From positions 1 to 64,000 of IMG/VR virus record IMGVR_UViG_3300046787_000345: 64,000 nt of DNA, one strand, 5' to 3'. Position numbers and translations under genes: made by a program. Shown here in pieces: positions 50,343 through 58,218 of this stretch (position 1 is the first letter of the stretch; every line of letters starts with the position of its first letter). Source of the DNA: a virus. The notes below the pieces were generated by a model. It saw nothing but the letters and a program-made list of their open reading frames with translations. It searched no databases and had not been told where the DNA came from.

Positions 50343-52124
50343 TTATCCATCACAACTTAAACATTCAGGGTCCATTGCTTTTGTTGCAATGTCACCTCTC
50401 AATACGGATTCAGTTCTCATATAGTATAATGTTTTTACACCTTGTTTCCAAGCTTCTAATGTTACCTGATTAATCCATTTTGGTTCTGCAATTGCAGGAA
50501 ATGCTAAGTTTAATGAAACTGATTGGTCAATATATTGTTGTCTAATTCCTGCTTGTCTTACTAAATCTAACTGATTGATTTCTTTAAATGTTTTGAATAC
50601 ATCTTTAACATTAAATGTTTTGTGTTTATCTTCGGTTGAAATTTCCGAACATAAAACTACCTTACCATTTACGAAACACCAATTATCCAATTCAGCGATA
50701 TCTTGTATAGAACCCCCATCTGCAAGAATTTTATCCCAAGTTTCTTTTGTGTTTATACCAACTTTCTTTAATATTTTTTCTAATTCAGAATTTCTTCTAA
50801 TGAAAGTTCCTTTTGATGTTTGTTCGGTAAATACATTTGCAGCCCAAGGCTCAATACCGGAACTAACATCTCCACTCAATTTGGAATTAGAAACTGTTGG
50901 TGCGATTGCTCTTAGGTGAGTATTACGGAATCCACTATCTTTACACCATAATGGTTCACCATATTCAGATGCCATATCTCTACTTGCTTGCTCTGATTCA
51001 ATTTTCATTTGAGAGAAAATCTTACGAGTTTCAAATTGAGCAGTCATACCTTCGAATGGAATACCTCTTTGTTGTAAATAAGTGTGCCATCCTAATACAC
51101 CTAATCCCAATGCTCTACCTTTTTCTGCTGAACGAACTGAATTCTCAAATCCTTTCATATTCTTTGCTTTCTGAATGAACTCTGAAAGAACACCATCTAA
51201 GAAATACGTTGCTGTATAAATTAAATCCGTATCTTTCCATTCATCATACTTTGCTAAGTTTAATGAAGATAAACAACATACAAATGAATGTGATTCATCG
51301 GTATGTAATGTGATTTCAGAACATATATTAGTCATAAACACCTTCAATCCATTTTGTTTGTACATTGATGGATTTTGTTTGTTTACATTACCCTTAAACA
51401 TAATATAGGGTTCACCTGTTGCTTTTCTTTTTTGTAAAAGTTTAGACCACTTTCTACGAGCATCTTCATCACCATCTTGTAGTTTTCTCATAAACTTATC
51501 ACCAACCACTGCACATTGATGAAGATTTAAACATTGACGATTAACATCACCCTTCGGTTCTCTAATCTCCAACCAATCTTCAAAATCTTTATGTTCGATG
51601 TTTAAGTTTACTGATGCTGCACCTCTTCGTACTGAACCTTGATTTGTTGCAAGGATTGTAGAATCGTATATCTTTGCAAATGGTACGATTCCATCTGATG
51701 TACCATTACCGGTAATCATTGAACCTGCTGGTCTGATTTGGTTTATTCCAATACCAACACCACCACCATGTTTTGCCAATAACATTAACTCTAAGTTTTT
51801 GTTACCAATATCAAAGATTGAATCTGCAACATCAATACCAAAACAAGATATAGGTAAACCTCTATCAGTGCCGGTATTTGATAATACAGGAGTTGCTAAA
51901 CATAACCAACCACGCCAGATGTAATCGAAGAATTTCGAAGCAAGTTGTGGTTTGTTCAAACGTTGTGCAACCTTTGTAGAAACTCTCCAATATGCATCTT
52001 TTGGTGTTTCACCGGGTAGTAAGTAACCTTTGGATATAGTTTTTATATATACCTCCGTATTACCCCACTCTGGAAAATCGACACCTAATTCCCAACCCAA
52101 ATCTTCTGCGTTATTTTTTGCCAT
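50343..52124 (-). CDS. nrdA: Ribonucleotide reductase class I large subunit
   Basis: 593 residues. ATPVLSNTGT, LPISCFGIDVAD (first redox Cys), NLHQCAV-type NLxxxC region, SFVCCLSSLNLAKYDEWK (redox pair and NxCxE equivalent), GLGVLGWHTYLQQRG and the C-terminal CLSCDG redox pair are present. The N-terminal ATP-cone of E. coli NrdA is absent and the protein is ~170 residues shorter, so dATP feedback inhibition is probably lost. It reduces ribonucleotides for phage DNA synthesis with NrdB. Confidence 0.93.
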   Translation of the reverse strand: MAKNNAEDLGWELGVDFPEWGNTEVYIKTISKGYLLPGETPKDAYWRVSTKVAQRLNKPQLASKFFDYIWRGWLCLATPVLSNTGTDRGLPISCFGIDVADSIFDIGNKNLELMLLAKHGGGVGIGINQIRPAGSMITGNGTSDGIVPFAKIYDSTILATNQGSVRRGAASVNLNIEHKDFEDWLEIREPKGDVNRQCLNLHQCAVVGDKFMRKLQDGDEDARRKWSKLLQKRKATGEPYIMFKGNVNKQNPSMYKQNGLKVFMTNICSEITLHTDESHSFVCCLSSLNLAKYDEWKDTDLIYTATYFLDGVLSEFIQKAKNMKGFENSVRSAEKGRALGLGVLGWHTYLQQRGIPFEGMTAQFETRKIFSQMKIESEQASRDMASEYGEPLWCKDSGFRNTHLRAIAPTVSNSKLSGDVSSGIEPWAANVFTEQTSKGTFIRRNSELEKILKKVGINTKETWDKILADGGSIQDIAELDNWCFVNGKVVLCSEISTEDKHKTFNVKDVFKTFKEINQLDLVRQAGIRQQYIDQSVSLNLAFPAIAEPKWINQVTLEAWKQGVKTLYYMRTESVLRGDIATKAMDPECLSCDG

Positions 52125-52140
52125 AATTTACTTTCTATTT

Positions 52141-53154
52141 TTAAAATATATCTCCCCAATCTTCACCTTCTCCTGCTTTTGAATAATCAGTTGGTCTGAT
52201 TGCAAAGAAATCGGTGTGAGTTAAACCACCTGTCAAATGGTAGAACCAATCTAATTCGGATGCAGAATCTACATCGAATGGGAAATAATCATCCCCACCG
52301 GGGATTGGATTGTATCCTAACTCTGCTAATTTTTCATTAACACGTTTTACGATAAAGTTTTTTAAATCTTCTTTTCTAAGATTTTCTAAATCACCTCTTT
52401 CAAACATTTTATCAATAAATTTATGTTCTAAATCAATGATAAGTTTTCCTGCTTCGTAAATTGATGATTTAGCTTCTTCTAATAGTTCTGGGAATTCTTC
52501 ACACATATGTCTGAATAATTGACAACCCATTCTACTATGAAGTGATTCATCTCTTACACTCCATTTCATTTGTTGACCAATTCCTTTTAACTTATTTCTC
52601 ATTTGAAATGAGTAAAGAACTGCAAATGATGAATATAGAGATACTCCTTCCGAAAATGCTGAGAATATTGCCAAACTTCTGGCAACTTCCCTTCTTGCAA
52701 TAGGATTGGTATCCAAATCTTTTGGTGTCCAATCTGCAGTGGTTTCGGTTAGCAAAGTAAACTTCTCTGCAATAGCAGGTTCGTGCAAGAATGCAGAGAA
52801 GTCATCTAAGCCTAATGTTTCATTCAGATATGAATATGCAGTAGCATGAATAGTTTCTTGCGAACCAAACATCATTGCCATTTGTCTTATTTCATGTTTT
52901 GGAAACCACTTGGTAACCATACCAGTCCAATAATCACTCACAGCACATTCCGTTTGGGCAAACCCTAAAAGAATATTACCAACTAAATGTTTTTCAGATT
53001 CAGTAAGATTTTCATTCCAATCTTTGATATCACCTTGCATTGGAATTTCAGTATGTAACCAAAAAGCTTGTGCTTGTTTCAACCAACCCTCCGTATAATA
53101 GTCAGGAAATTCGAATGGTTTGAAAGGTACTCTTTCAGTAAATAGTTTGCTCAT
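52141..53154 (-). CDS. nrdB: Ribonucleotide reductase class I small subunit
   Basis: 337 residues. FAQTECAVSDYW and QETIHATAYSYLNE supply the E...ExxH iron ligands, and VRDESLHSRMGCQLF the second ExxH. The radical Tyr region is near EAIHATAY-like HATAYSYL. It houses the di-metal site and tyrosyl radical for NrdA. NrdA starts 17 bases downstream. No SD or strong promoter is seen, so it is read from upstream units. Confidence 0.95.
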   Translation of the reverse strand: MSKLFTERVPFKPFEFPDYYTEGWLKQAQAFWLHTEIPMQGDIKDWNENLTESEKHLVGNILLGFAQTECAVSDYWTGMVTKWFPKHEIRQMAMMFGSQETIHATAYSYLNETLGLDDFSAFLHEPAIAEKFTLLTETTADWTPKDLDTNPIARREVARSLAIFSAFSEGVSLYSSFAVLYSFQMRNKLKGIGQQMKWSVRDESLHSRMGCQLFRHMCEEFPELLEEAKSSIYEAGKLIIDLEHKFIDKMFERGDLENLRKEDLKNFIVKRVNEKLAELGYNPIPGGDDYFPFDVDSASELDWFYHLTGGLTHTDFFAIRPTDYSKAGEGEDWGDIF

Positions 53155-53163
53155 CGTTATAAT

Positions 53164-53334
53164 TTATTTTGCTTCTTCTACTGATTGTTTTCTATATTCT
53201 GTAATAAGTTTTTTTAGTTCACCAATTGCTTTTCTTGCTCTTGACTTTGCTGCTTTTGTTGTTCCGTTGTGTTCGGTTTCAAATTGAACGAATAAATCCT
53301 TCATTTGTTCAAATAATTCTTGTGAATTTGCCAT
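53164..53334 (-). CDS. Histone H1-like (Hc1-type) small basic protein
   Basis: 56 residues. FEQMKDLFVQFETEHNGTTK followed by AAKSRARKAIGELKKLITEY matches the conserved core of the short Hc1-like proteins found in Bacteroidota, in which KAA(G/S)xRxRKxxxxLKxL recurs. It is expected to bind and compact DNA or to tune nucleoid access. It lies directly before nrdB in the replication region, 9 bases from it. The leader carries a GC-rich hairpin. Its small size makes domain scoring weak, but the pattern is clear. Confidence 0.7.
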   Translation of the reverse strand: MANSQELFEQMKDLFVQFETEHNGTTKAAKSRARKAIGELKKLITEYRKQSVEEAK

Positions 53335-53362
53335 AAATTTTTATTTTTTAAATTAAACATAC

Positions 53363-53382
53363 CCAACCCAGAATGGAGTTGG
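53363..53382 (-). promoter_or_regulatory. GC-rich leader hairpin before the histone-like gene
   Basis: CCAAC and GTTGG pair, with an inner CCA/TGG pair and one bulged A around a GAA loop. No T tract follows on the minus strand, so it seems to be a leader structure or a weak terminator for the helicase gene. It stands out in very AT-rich surroundings. Confidence 0.4.
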
Positions 53383-53492
53383 TGAGTATAACTATTGTAT
53401 ATATTGAAAAACGAAATAGAATTTTTAATAATTTTTTTTATCTTTTTTATTATCCCATATTAACCCAATAGAATCTCTTTATTATAATATAG

Positions 53493-54851
53493 TTACCCCA
53501 TATTTTCTACATACTTCTTATGAAGTAATTGTTTTTGAACTAATTGTCCATTGGCAGATTCTTTCGTAGCCATAATACCATCTGATGATGAAGCATCATA
53601 AACTTCGATAAATCCGGTATTAGTATCCATCTTACATGGGAACGTAATTCCATCTGGCCCGAATCTATTTTTCATAACGTGAGCTCTTGCAGTATTGTTC
53701 AATTTATCTTTTGATTTTCTACTCCAACTCATAATGAAATCTGCGTTCATAACCTTTGCATATGAATCTGCAATCTTATCTGCCTCAATTACATCGGAAT
53801 CAATCGCAGAACGATTGGTTTGTGATGCAGTCCAGACAGGGATTCTTAGTTCACCACCCATTCCTCTAAGGTCAATATATACACCTCCTTGTTCAGCATA
53901 AGTGGAATCAGTTTTGTTCGAATGTGATAGTAATAAATCAGCATAATCTACAATGATTAAATCAGGTTTATTTCCTGCAGCAATCATCTTTTCAATATGT
54001 AGTTGTAATTTCTTAACCGATACACCTTTTGGTGGGTAGTATTTGATAAGTAACTTACCTTTTAATCCACCTATTTTATGTCTAACCTCGTCTCTCTTAT
54101 CTTTTAAGTCAGCAGAAGGAATGTGAGTAAAAACAGTATCATATCTAGCACCTACATAGTGTTCGGATAATTCCATTGTGTAGTGAACTACACTTAAACC
54201 AGCTCTAACAGCAGATGCACCTAATGCAGTTAGAATCCAAGTCTTACCAACACCTGATGGTGCAACTACTACTCCCAATTCACCTGGTCCTAAACCACCA
54301 TCCATTAAATCCGTAATTGGTTTCCAATCGGTTGGGACAGTATCTCGTTTAACATCAGTTGCACGGTCTTCGTAATCCAAAATGTAATCGTGACCTAAAT
54401 CATTTTCTACACCAACTTTCATTGCTTTATCAACCAAATCTTTGATTTTATCAAAGTTACCTGCTTTCAATAAATCTACTGATTGTAGAATTACCTGTTT
54501 TAGATTTTGGTTTTTACAAAACGATGAAAATTCGTTTTTGATATAATCGGAATCAACATTACCTACTTGAGTATAGACGTGACGTAATTGTTCTATTATA
54601 GTAGTTTCTAATCCCTTATTCTCTAATTTTGATATCCGTACCTTAAAAACATCCAATGATGGTGTTTTTTTGTACTCATTATGGTATGATAATATCTCAC
54701 CTACTATCCATTTATTAGCATCCGATTCAAAGAATTTAGGAGTAACAATTTCAGATATTTGGTCTAAGAATTTTTCATCAGTTAGTAACGCAGATACAAC
54801 TTTTGATTGAAAGGATTGCCCATACTTCGCTAAGTTGTCTATCTCTTGCAT
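53493..54851 (-). CDS. 41: Replicative DNA helicase (T4 gp41/DnaB-like)
   Basis: 452 residues. N-terminal primase-interacting helical domain (~1-150, with GEILSYHNEYKKTPSLDVF), then RecA-fold motor: GGLGPGELGVVVAPSGVGKT with Walker A at 197-204, PDLIIVDYADLLLS as Walker B, WTASQTNRSAIDS as the sensor. It unwinds the fork with the phage primase, which is not in this window. Start overlaps the previous stop by one base. Confidence 0.92.
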   Translation of the reverse strand: MQEIDNLAKYGQSFQSKVVSALLTDEKFLDQISEIVTPKFFESDANKWIVGEILSYHNEYKKTPSLDVFKVRISKLENKGLETTIIEQLRHVYTQVGNVDSDYIKNEFSSFCKNQNLKQVILQSVDLLKAGNFDKIKDLVDKAMKVGVENDLGHDYILDYEDRATDVKRDTVPTDWKPITDLMDGGLGPGELGVVVAPSGVGKTWILTALGASAVRAGLSVVHYTMELSEHYVGARYDTVFTHIPSADLKDKRDEVRHKIGGLKGKLLIKYYPPKGVSVKKLQLHIEKMIAAGNKPDLIIVDYADLLLSHSNKTDSTYAEQGGVYIDLRGMGGELRIPVWTASQTNRSAIDSDVIEADKIADSYAKVMNADFIMSWSRKSKDKLNNTARAHVMKNRFGPDGITFPCKMDTNTGFIEVYDASSSDGIMATKESANGQLVQKQLLHKKYVENMG

Positions 54852-55024
54852 TATTTATCCTCGTTTACTACTTTTTGAACTCTTGTTGCTGATTTCCATT
54901 CTGATTTAGGACAGAATCCCCATACACCAGTACTCACTTTTGAATCAGCTTCATTATTACCTACTCTACGAATAGTTCCTAATTTATTGTCTTTTGTTTC
55001 TTTGATTACTTTAATACACTTCAT
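54851..55024 (-). CDS. Small conserved phage protein
   Basis: 57 residues: CIKVIKETKDNKLGTIRRV followed by VSTGVWGFCPKSEWKSATR. I recognise the KCIKVIKETK...K(V)xxGxWxFxPKSEWK pattern from T4-like marine phages, where it is unannotated. GGAG precedes the ATG. It sits between the exonuclease and helicase genes and overlaps the helicase start (TAATG), suggesting a replication role. Confidence 0.6.
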   Translation of the reverse strand: MKCIKVIKETKDNKLGTIRRVGNNEADSKVSTGVWGFCPKSEWKSATRVQKVVNEDK

Positions 55025-55047
55025 AGTTTTTCTCCATGTTTAAATTG

Positions 55048-56091
55048 TTAGTTAATTATAATATTTCCAAACGTTCCTTTTAACCAATCGTTTAAATCAC
55101 CAAAGCTATTTGTAACTTTGTACTTTAAACACACTTTCATAAAATCTAATTTATTGAGAGGGTTTAGTGGTTCGTTGAATTTATCCAAAATTTGCATCTT
55201 AATGATTCCACTAATGTCAGGGTCTTTTAACTGCATCAATTCGTGGTTCATTAGGATTTGTTCTTTTGATTCTAAGATATCATTGTATAGTTTGATTTTA
55301 CCCTTCTTTTCTTCACATAAACGTAGTAAATCATCAACAGATAATTCTACCTCCTCAGTCAGTTCAGGAAACCTCTTTACAAGGGTTTTAATACCACATC
55401 CATTAACTCCTGGTATATTATCTGATTTATCACCATCTAAAATACGATAAAGTAATAGGTTTTTGGATTCTAACCCAAATTCATCTTTAATTGCTTTCTT
55501 ATTGTAAATTTTCTTCTTAGTAGGAGACCAAACGATGGTCTTGTCATTTACCAATTGTAGGAAATCCTTATCGGTAGACATTACCACCGCTTGTTCATCC
55601 TCTTTAAGAAGTTGGGTGGCGATATACGCCATAACATCATCTGCTTCAACACCATCATAAATCATAGTAGTTACAGGTAGGTGATGTAACATTTCTGCTA
55701 ACCAAACGAATTGTCTCTTCATTGATTCACGTTCATCTTCAACGTTCATCATTTCAGCATATTGACGATTCACTCTTAATTTGTTAGGGTCTCTGTCTGC
55801 TTTATATCCACTAAATCGTTTTTTACGATTAGCAGAACCACCCTTACCATCGAAAACTACAATAACACGAGTAGGTTGAGTTTGACGGATTGCGTAACCT
55901 ATTGATTTTAATACACCCGTTACACCAGCAACGTGGTCGCCATCTTCATTCATTGTGGGAATGGATGACCAGCAACGGATGAATGTGTTTAATCCATCAA
56001 TTATAAGAACTCTCGAGTTTTTCGTTTTGGTAGAATTACTCGTATATTCTTTCTCTACCGATTCTAAAATGTTTTTGTATATTGCTTTCAA
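55048..56091 (-). CDS. 5'-3' exonuclease/RNase H (FEN1-like, T4 Rnh-type)
   Basis: 347 residues. RVLIIDGLNTFIR (first acidic motif), VIVVFDGKGGSANRKKRFSG, YDGVEADDVMAYIA and VVMSTDKDFLQLVND (metal sites), then RILDGDKSDNIPGVNGCGIK with the H3TH DNA-binding motif. It removes RNA primers and flaps on the lagging strand. The N-terminal ~25 residues precede the family core. It lies 11 bases after the uvsX stop. Confidence 0.92.
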   Translation of the reverse strand: MKAIYKNILESVEKEYTSNSTKTKNSRVLIIDGLNTFIRCWSSIPTMNEDGDHVAGVTGVLKSIGYAIRQTQPTRVIVVFDGKGGSANRKKRFSGYKADRDPNKLRVNRQYAEMMNVEDERESMKRQFVWLAEMLHHLPVTTMIYDGVEADDVMAYIATQLLKEDEQAVVMSTDKDFLQLVNDKTIVWSPTKKKIYNKKAIKDEFGLESKNLLLYRILDGDKSDNIPGVNGCGIKTLVKRFPELTEEVELSVDDLLRLCEEKKGKIKLYNDILESKEQILMNHELMQLKDPDISGIIKMQILDKFNEPLNPLNKLDFMKVCLKYKVTNSFGDLNDWLKGTFGNIIIN

Positions 56092-56102
56092 TGCCTTTCT
56101 TT

Positions 56103-57227
56103 TTAGTCATCCATACCAGGACCTGAAACATCTATTTCTAAATCTTCCATGTCAATACCATCGGATTTGTATTGTAAAATTGTAGATTCACAAATCTTTT
56201 TATAAATTTGTTCTCTAACCTCTTCTCTTTCCGTCATCAAAGGAATGAAATCCTTAGATTGGAATTTGATGATTTCACCAGTATCAGTATCAGTATATTC
56301 ATACCATGCACCGGCTTGTTTTACGATTTTATTGTCTTTCATTACGGACAACCACGAACCATAGTTATCAATACCTCTATCAAAGAAGATATCAAAATCT
56401 GCTGCTCTCAATGGTGGACCCATTCGGTTTTTCACAACTTGTGCTCTAACCTTCATTCCAACAATTCTATCGTTACCACCAACTTTAGATTTAATCTGTC
56501 CCATTCCTTTCAAACGTAATCTTACGGATGCGTGGAATGCCAATGCCTTACCACCCGAAGTTGTCCAAGGGTCACCGAATGGCATTGCGTTCATCTTCTG
56601 TCTTAATTGGTTAGTATATACTAATAAGATTTTTTGTCTACCAATCATATTAGTAATCTTTCGCATCGCCTTAGAAATGATGATTGCTTTATCGGTTGCA
56701 TAACCATCTTTACCATAATCAGCTGCCAACTCCGTTTTTGTTGATGCGGCTGCAACTGAATCGGTTACAATTGTTACCAAACGATTTTTATCAGTTTGTC
56801 TAACTTTTTCAATAATGGTTTCAGTAAAATCAAAGATTTGTTCAACTGAATCCGCAGATACATAAAGTAATTTTTTCACATCCACACCGATTGCTTCTAA
56901 AAATTCTCTACTTACTGCTGTTTCAGTATCAATCAATACTGCAACTCCACCTTGTTTCTGCGTTTCCGCAAGTAAGTGGGCTGATAGTAATGATTTACCA
57001 CTTTGTTCTAACCCCGTTACCTCAACAATTCTACCAACTGGCAAACCACCATAAGGACGATTTGAAATCGCTACATCTAGCATTGCACATCCGGTTGATA
57101 CCCATCCCTCAACGTTTGTAGGGGTCGAATCATCATCCAAAAAGAATGCTACCTTTTGGTCTTTTGATTGTTTATTTAGCTCACCCGCTAGGATATCGGC
57201 TAAATCCAATTCTTCTTTTTTTGCCAT
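56103..57227 (-). CDS. uvsX: RecA/UvsX recombinase
   Basis: 374 residues. GLPVGRIVEVTGLEQSGKS holds Walker A at 72-79, VAVLIDTETAVSREFLEAIG follows and VTIVTDSVAAASTKTEL contains Walker B. LLVYTNQLRQKMNAMPFGDP and TTSGGKALAFHASVRLRL are the L1/L2 DNA-binding loops. The C-terminus is acidic (EDLEIDVSGPGMDD), as in RecA proteins. It catalyses strand exchange for recombination-dependent replication. It begins 14 bases after the SSB stop. Confidence 0.95.
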   Translation of the reverse strand: MAKKEELDLADILAGELNKQSKDQKVAFFLDDDSTPTNVEGWVSTGCAMLDVAISNRPYGGLPVGRIVEVTGLEQSGKSLLSAHLLAETQKQGGVAVLIDTETAVSREFLEAIGVDVKKLLYVSADSVEQIFDFTETIIEKVRQTDKNRLVTIVTDSVAAASTKTELAADYGKDGYATDKAIIISKAMRKITNMIGRQKILLVYTNQLRQKMNAMPFGDPWTTSGGKALAFHASVRLRLKGMGQIKSKVGGNDRIVGMKVRAQVVKNRMGPPLRAADFDIFFDRGIDNYGSWLSVMKDNKIVKQAGAWYEYTDTDTGEIIKFQSKDFIPLMTEREEVREQIYKKICESTILQYKSDGIDMEDLEIDVSGPGMDD

Positions 57228-57240
57228 AAAATGGGTTTAA

Positions 57241-58077
57241 TTAGTTGTTGAATAAATCATCAAATGCTGCTGCTACATCATCAGTTTTCTTAGAAACTGC
57301 TGGTGCTGATTGTACAGGTGTTTCTACTGAACCACCTAAATCATGAGATACGGATGGTGTAGGTTTTGCTGATGATAAAGTTTCTGCTGCTACTGAACTT
57401 TCGGTTTCATCTTCATCAGATGTTGCTGATGGATTTAACCAACCTTCCAGTACATTTTTTAATTCTGCGTAAGATAACTCCTGATACAATTCAGTAATTT
57501 CAGTTTGATTCTCTAAGAATTTAGCAATATCCCCACCTTCTGCTAATGGTGTTTGATTTGGTTTTACTCTAAGAGTAGTTGTTGGATATGAAGTTCCAGC
57601 ATCTTCTGCTGAAATATATTCAACTGTCAAATCTCTACCTGCGTTCGGGTCAGTAATATCACCATAATCGGGGTCAGCAATGTACCCTAAGATTTCTTGA
57701 TAAACTGTCTTACCAAATCCCCAAAATTTAACACCTTCGTTTTCTTGACCACGAACGATTACCGGAACAAAGGTTCTCAACTTAGGCTCCATTGCCTTTG
57801 CTGCTTTCCAATCTTCCTTATCGCCCATTCTTTTAAGTTTGTCTGCAAACTCAACAATTGGGTCAGGTCTACCGAATGATGCCGGAGATAGATAAGTTTT
57901 GTTATTTACGTTGTAGTGAAAATACAATTCAATGAACGGATTGTCTTTATTGAATTTGTAAGGTACGATACGGACTTGTGATTTACCAGGGGTTGGTTTC
58001 CATAATGCATCCGTTTTCTTTTGTGTGTTTTGTAGTTTGTTTAGTCTACCTCTAATTGCGTTAATGTCTAATGCCAT
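57241..58077 (-). CDS. 32: Single-stranded DNA-binding protein (T4 gp32-like)
   Basis: 278 residues. The N-terminal basic segment (NAIRGRLNKLQNTQKK) is the cooperativity domain. The OB-fold core includes KSQVRIVPYKFNKDNPFIEL and VPVIVRGQENEGVKFWGFGK. A Ser/Thr/Asp-rich linker leads to the acidic tail DDVAAAFDDLFNN, which binds partner proteins. No zinc-binding Cys cluster is evident, unlike T4 gp32. A long A/T-rich leader with a hairpin precedes it, as in the autoregulated T4 gene 32. Confidence 0.85.
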   Translation of the reverse strand: MALDINAIRGRLNKLQNTQKKTDALWKPTPGKSQVRIVPYKFNKDNPFIELYFHYNVNNKTYLSPASFGRPDPIVEFADKLKRMGDKEDWKAAKAMEPKLRTFVPVIVRGQENEGVKFWGFGKTVYQEILGYIADPDYGDITDPNAGRDLTVEYISAEDAGTSYPTTTLRVKPNQTPLAEGGDIAKFLENQTEITELYQELSYAELKNVLEGWLNPSATSDEDETESSVAAETLSSAKPTPSVSHDLGGSVETPVQSAPAVSKKTDDVAAAFDDLFNN

Positions 58078-58127
58078 TGTTTTTGCCTTTTAAGTTTAAT
58101 AATTAATTTGTTTTATGGTTTTATTTA

Positions 58128-58144
58128 CGAGTCTTTCCTACTCG
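58128..58144 (-). promoter_or_regulatory. Leader hairpin of the SSB gene
   Basis: CGAGT and ACTCG pair around a 7-base purine-rich loop, followed by about 50 bases of A/T-rich, structure-poor leader to the SSB start. T4 gene 32 is translationally repressed by gp32 bound to such an unstructured leader, nucleated by an upstream folded element. Confidence 0.45.
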
Positions 58145-58155
58145 CGGTGTGTAAG

Positions 58156-58165
58156 TATAAATATA
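58156..58165 (-). promoter_or_regulatory. TATATTTATA box upstream of the SSB gene
   Basis: Exact copy of the late-type 10-mer, but 79 bases before the start at 58077 rather than 20-25. It may give the SSB, UvsX and exonuclease unit a long leader. Confidence 0.5.
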
Positions 58166-58218
58166 CGATTTACCGATTTTCGTATATAATTATTCAAAGA
58201 ATTTGTATAATTATTTTG

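Noticed and set aside
53363-53382. Strong intrinsic terminator after the helicase gene.
   Set aside because: The stem has a bulge and only 5+3 pairs and is not followed by a T tract on the minus strand, so it is listed as a leader hairpin with low confidence.
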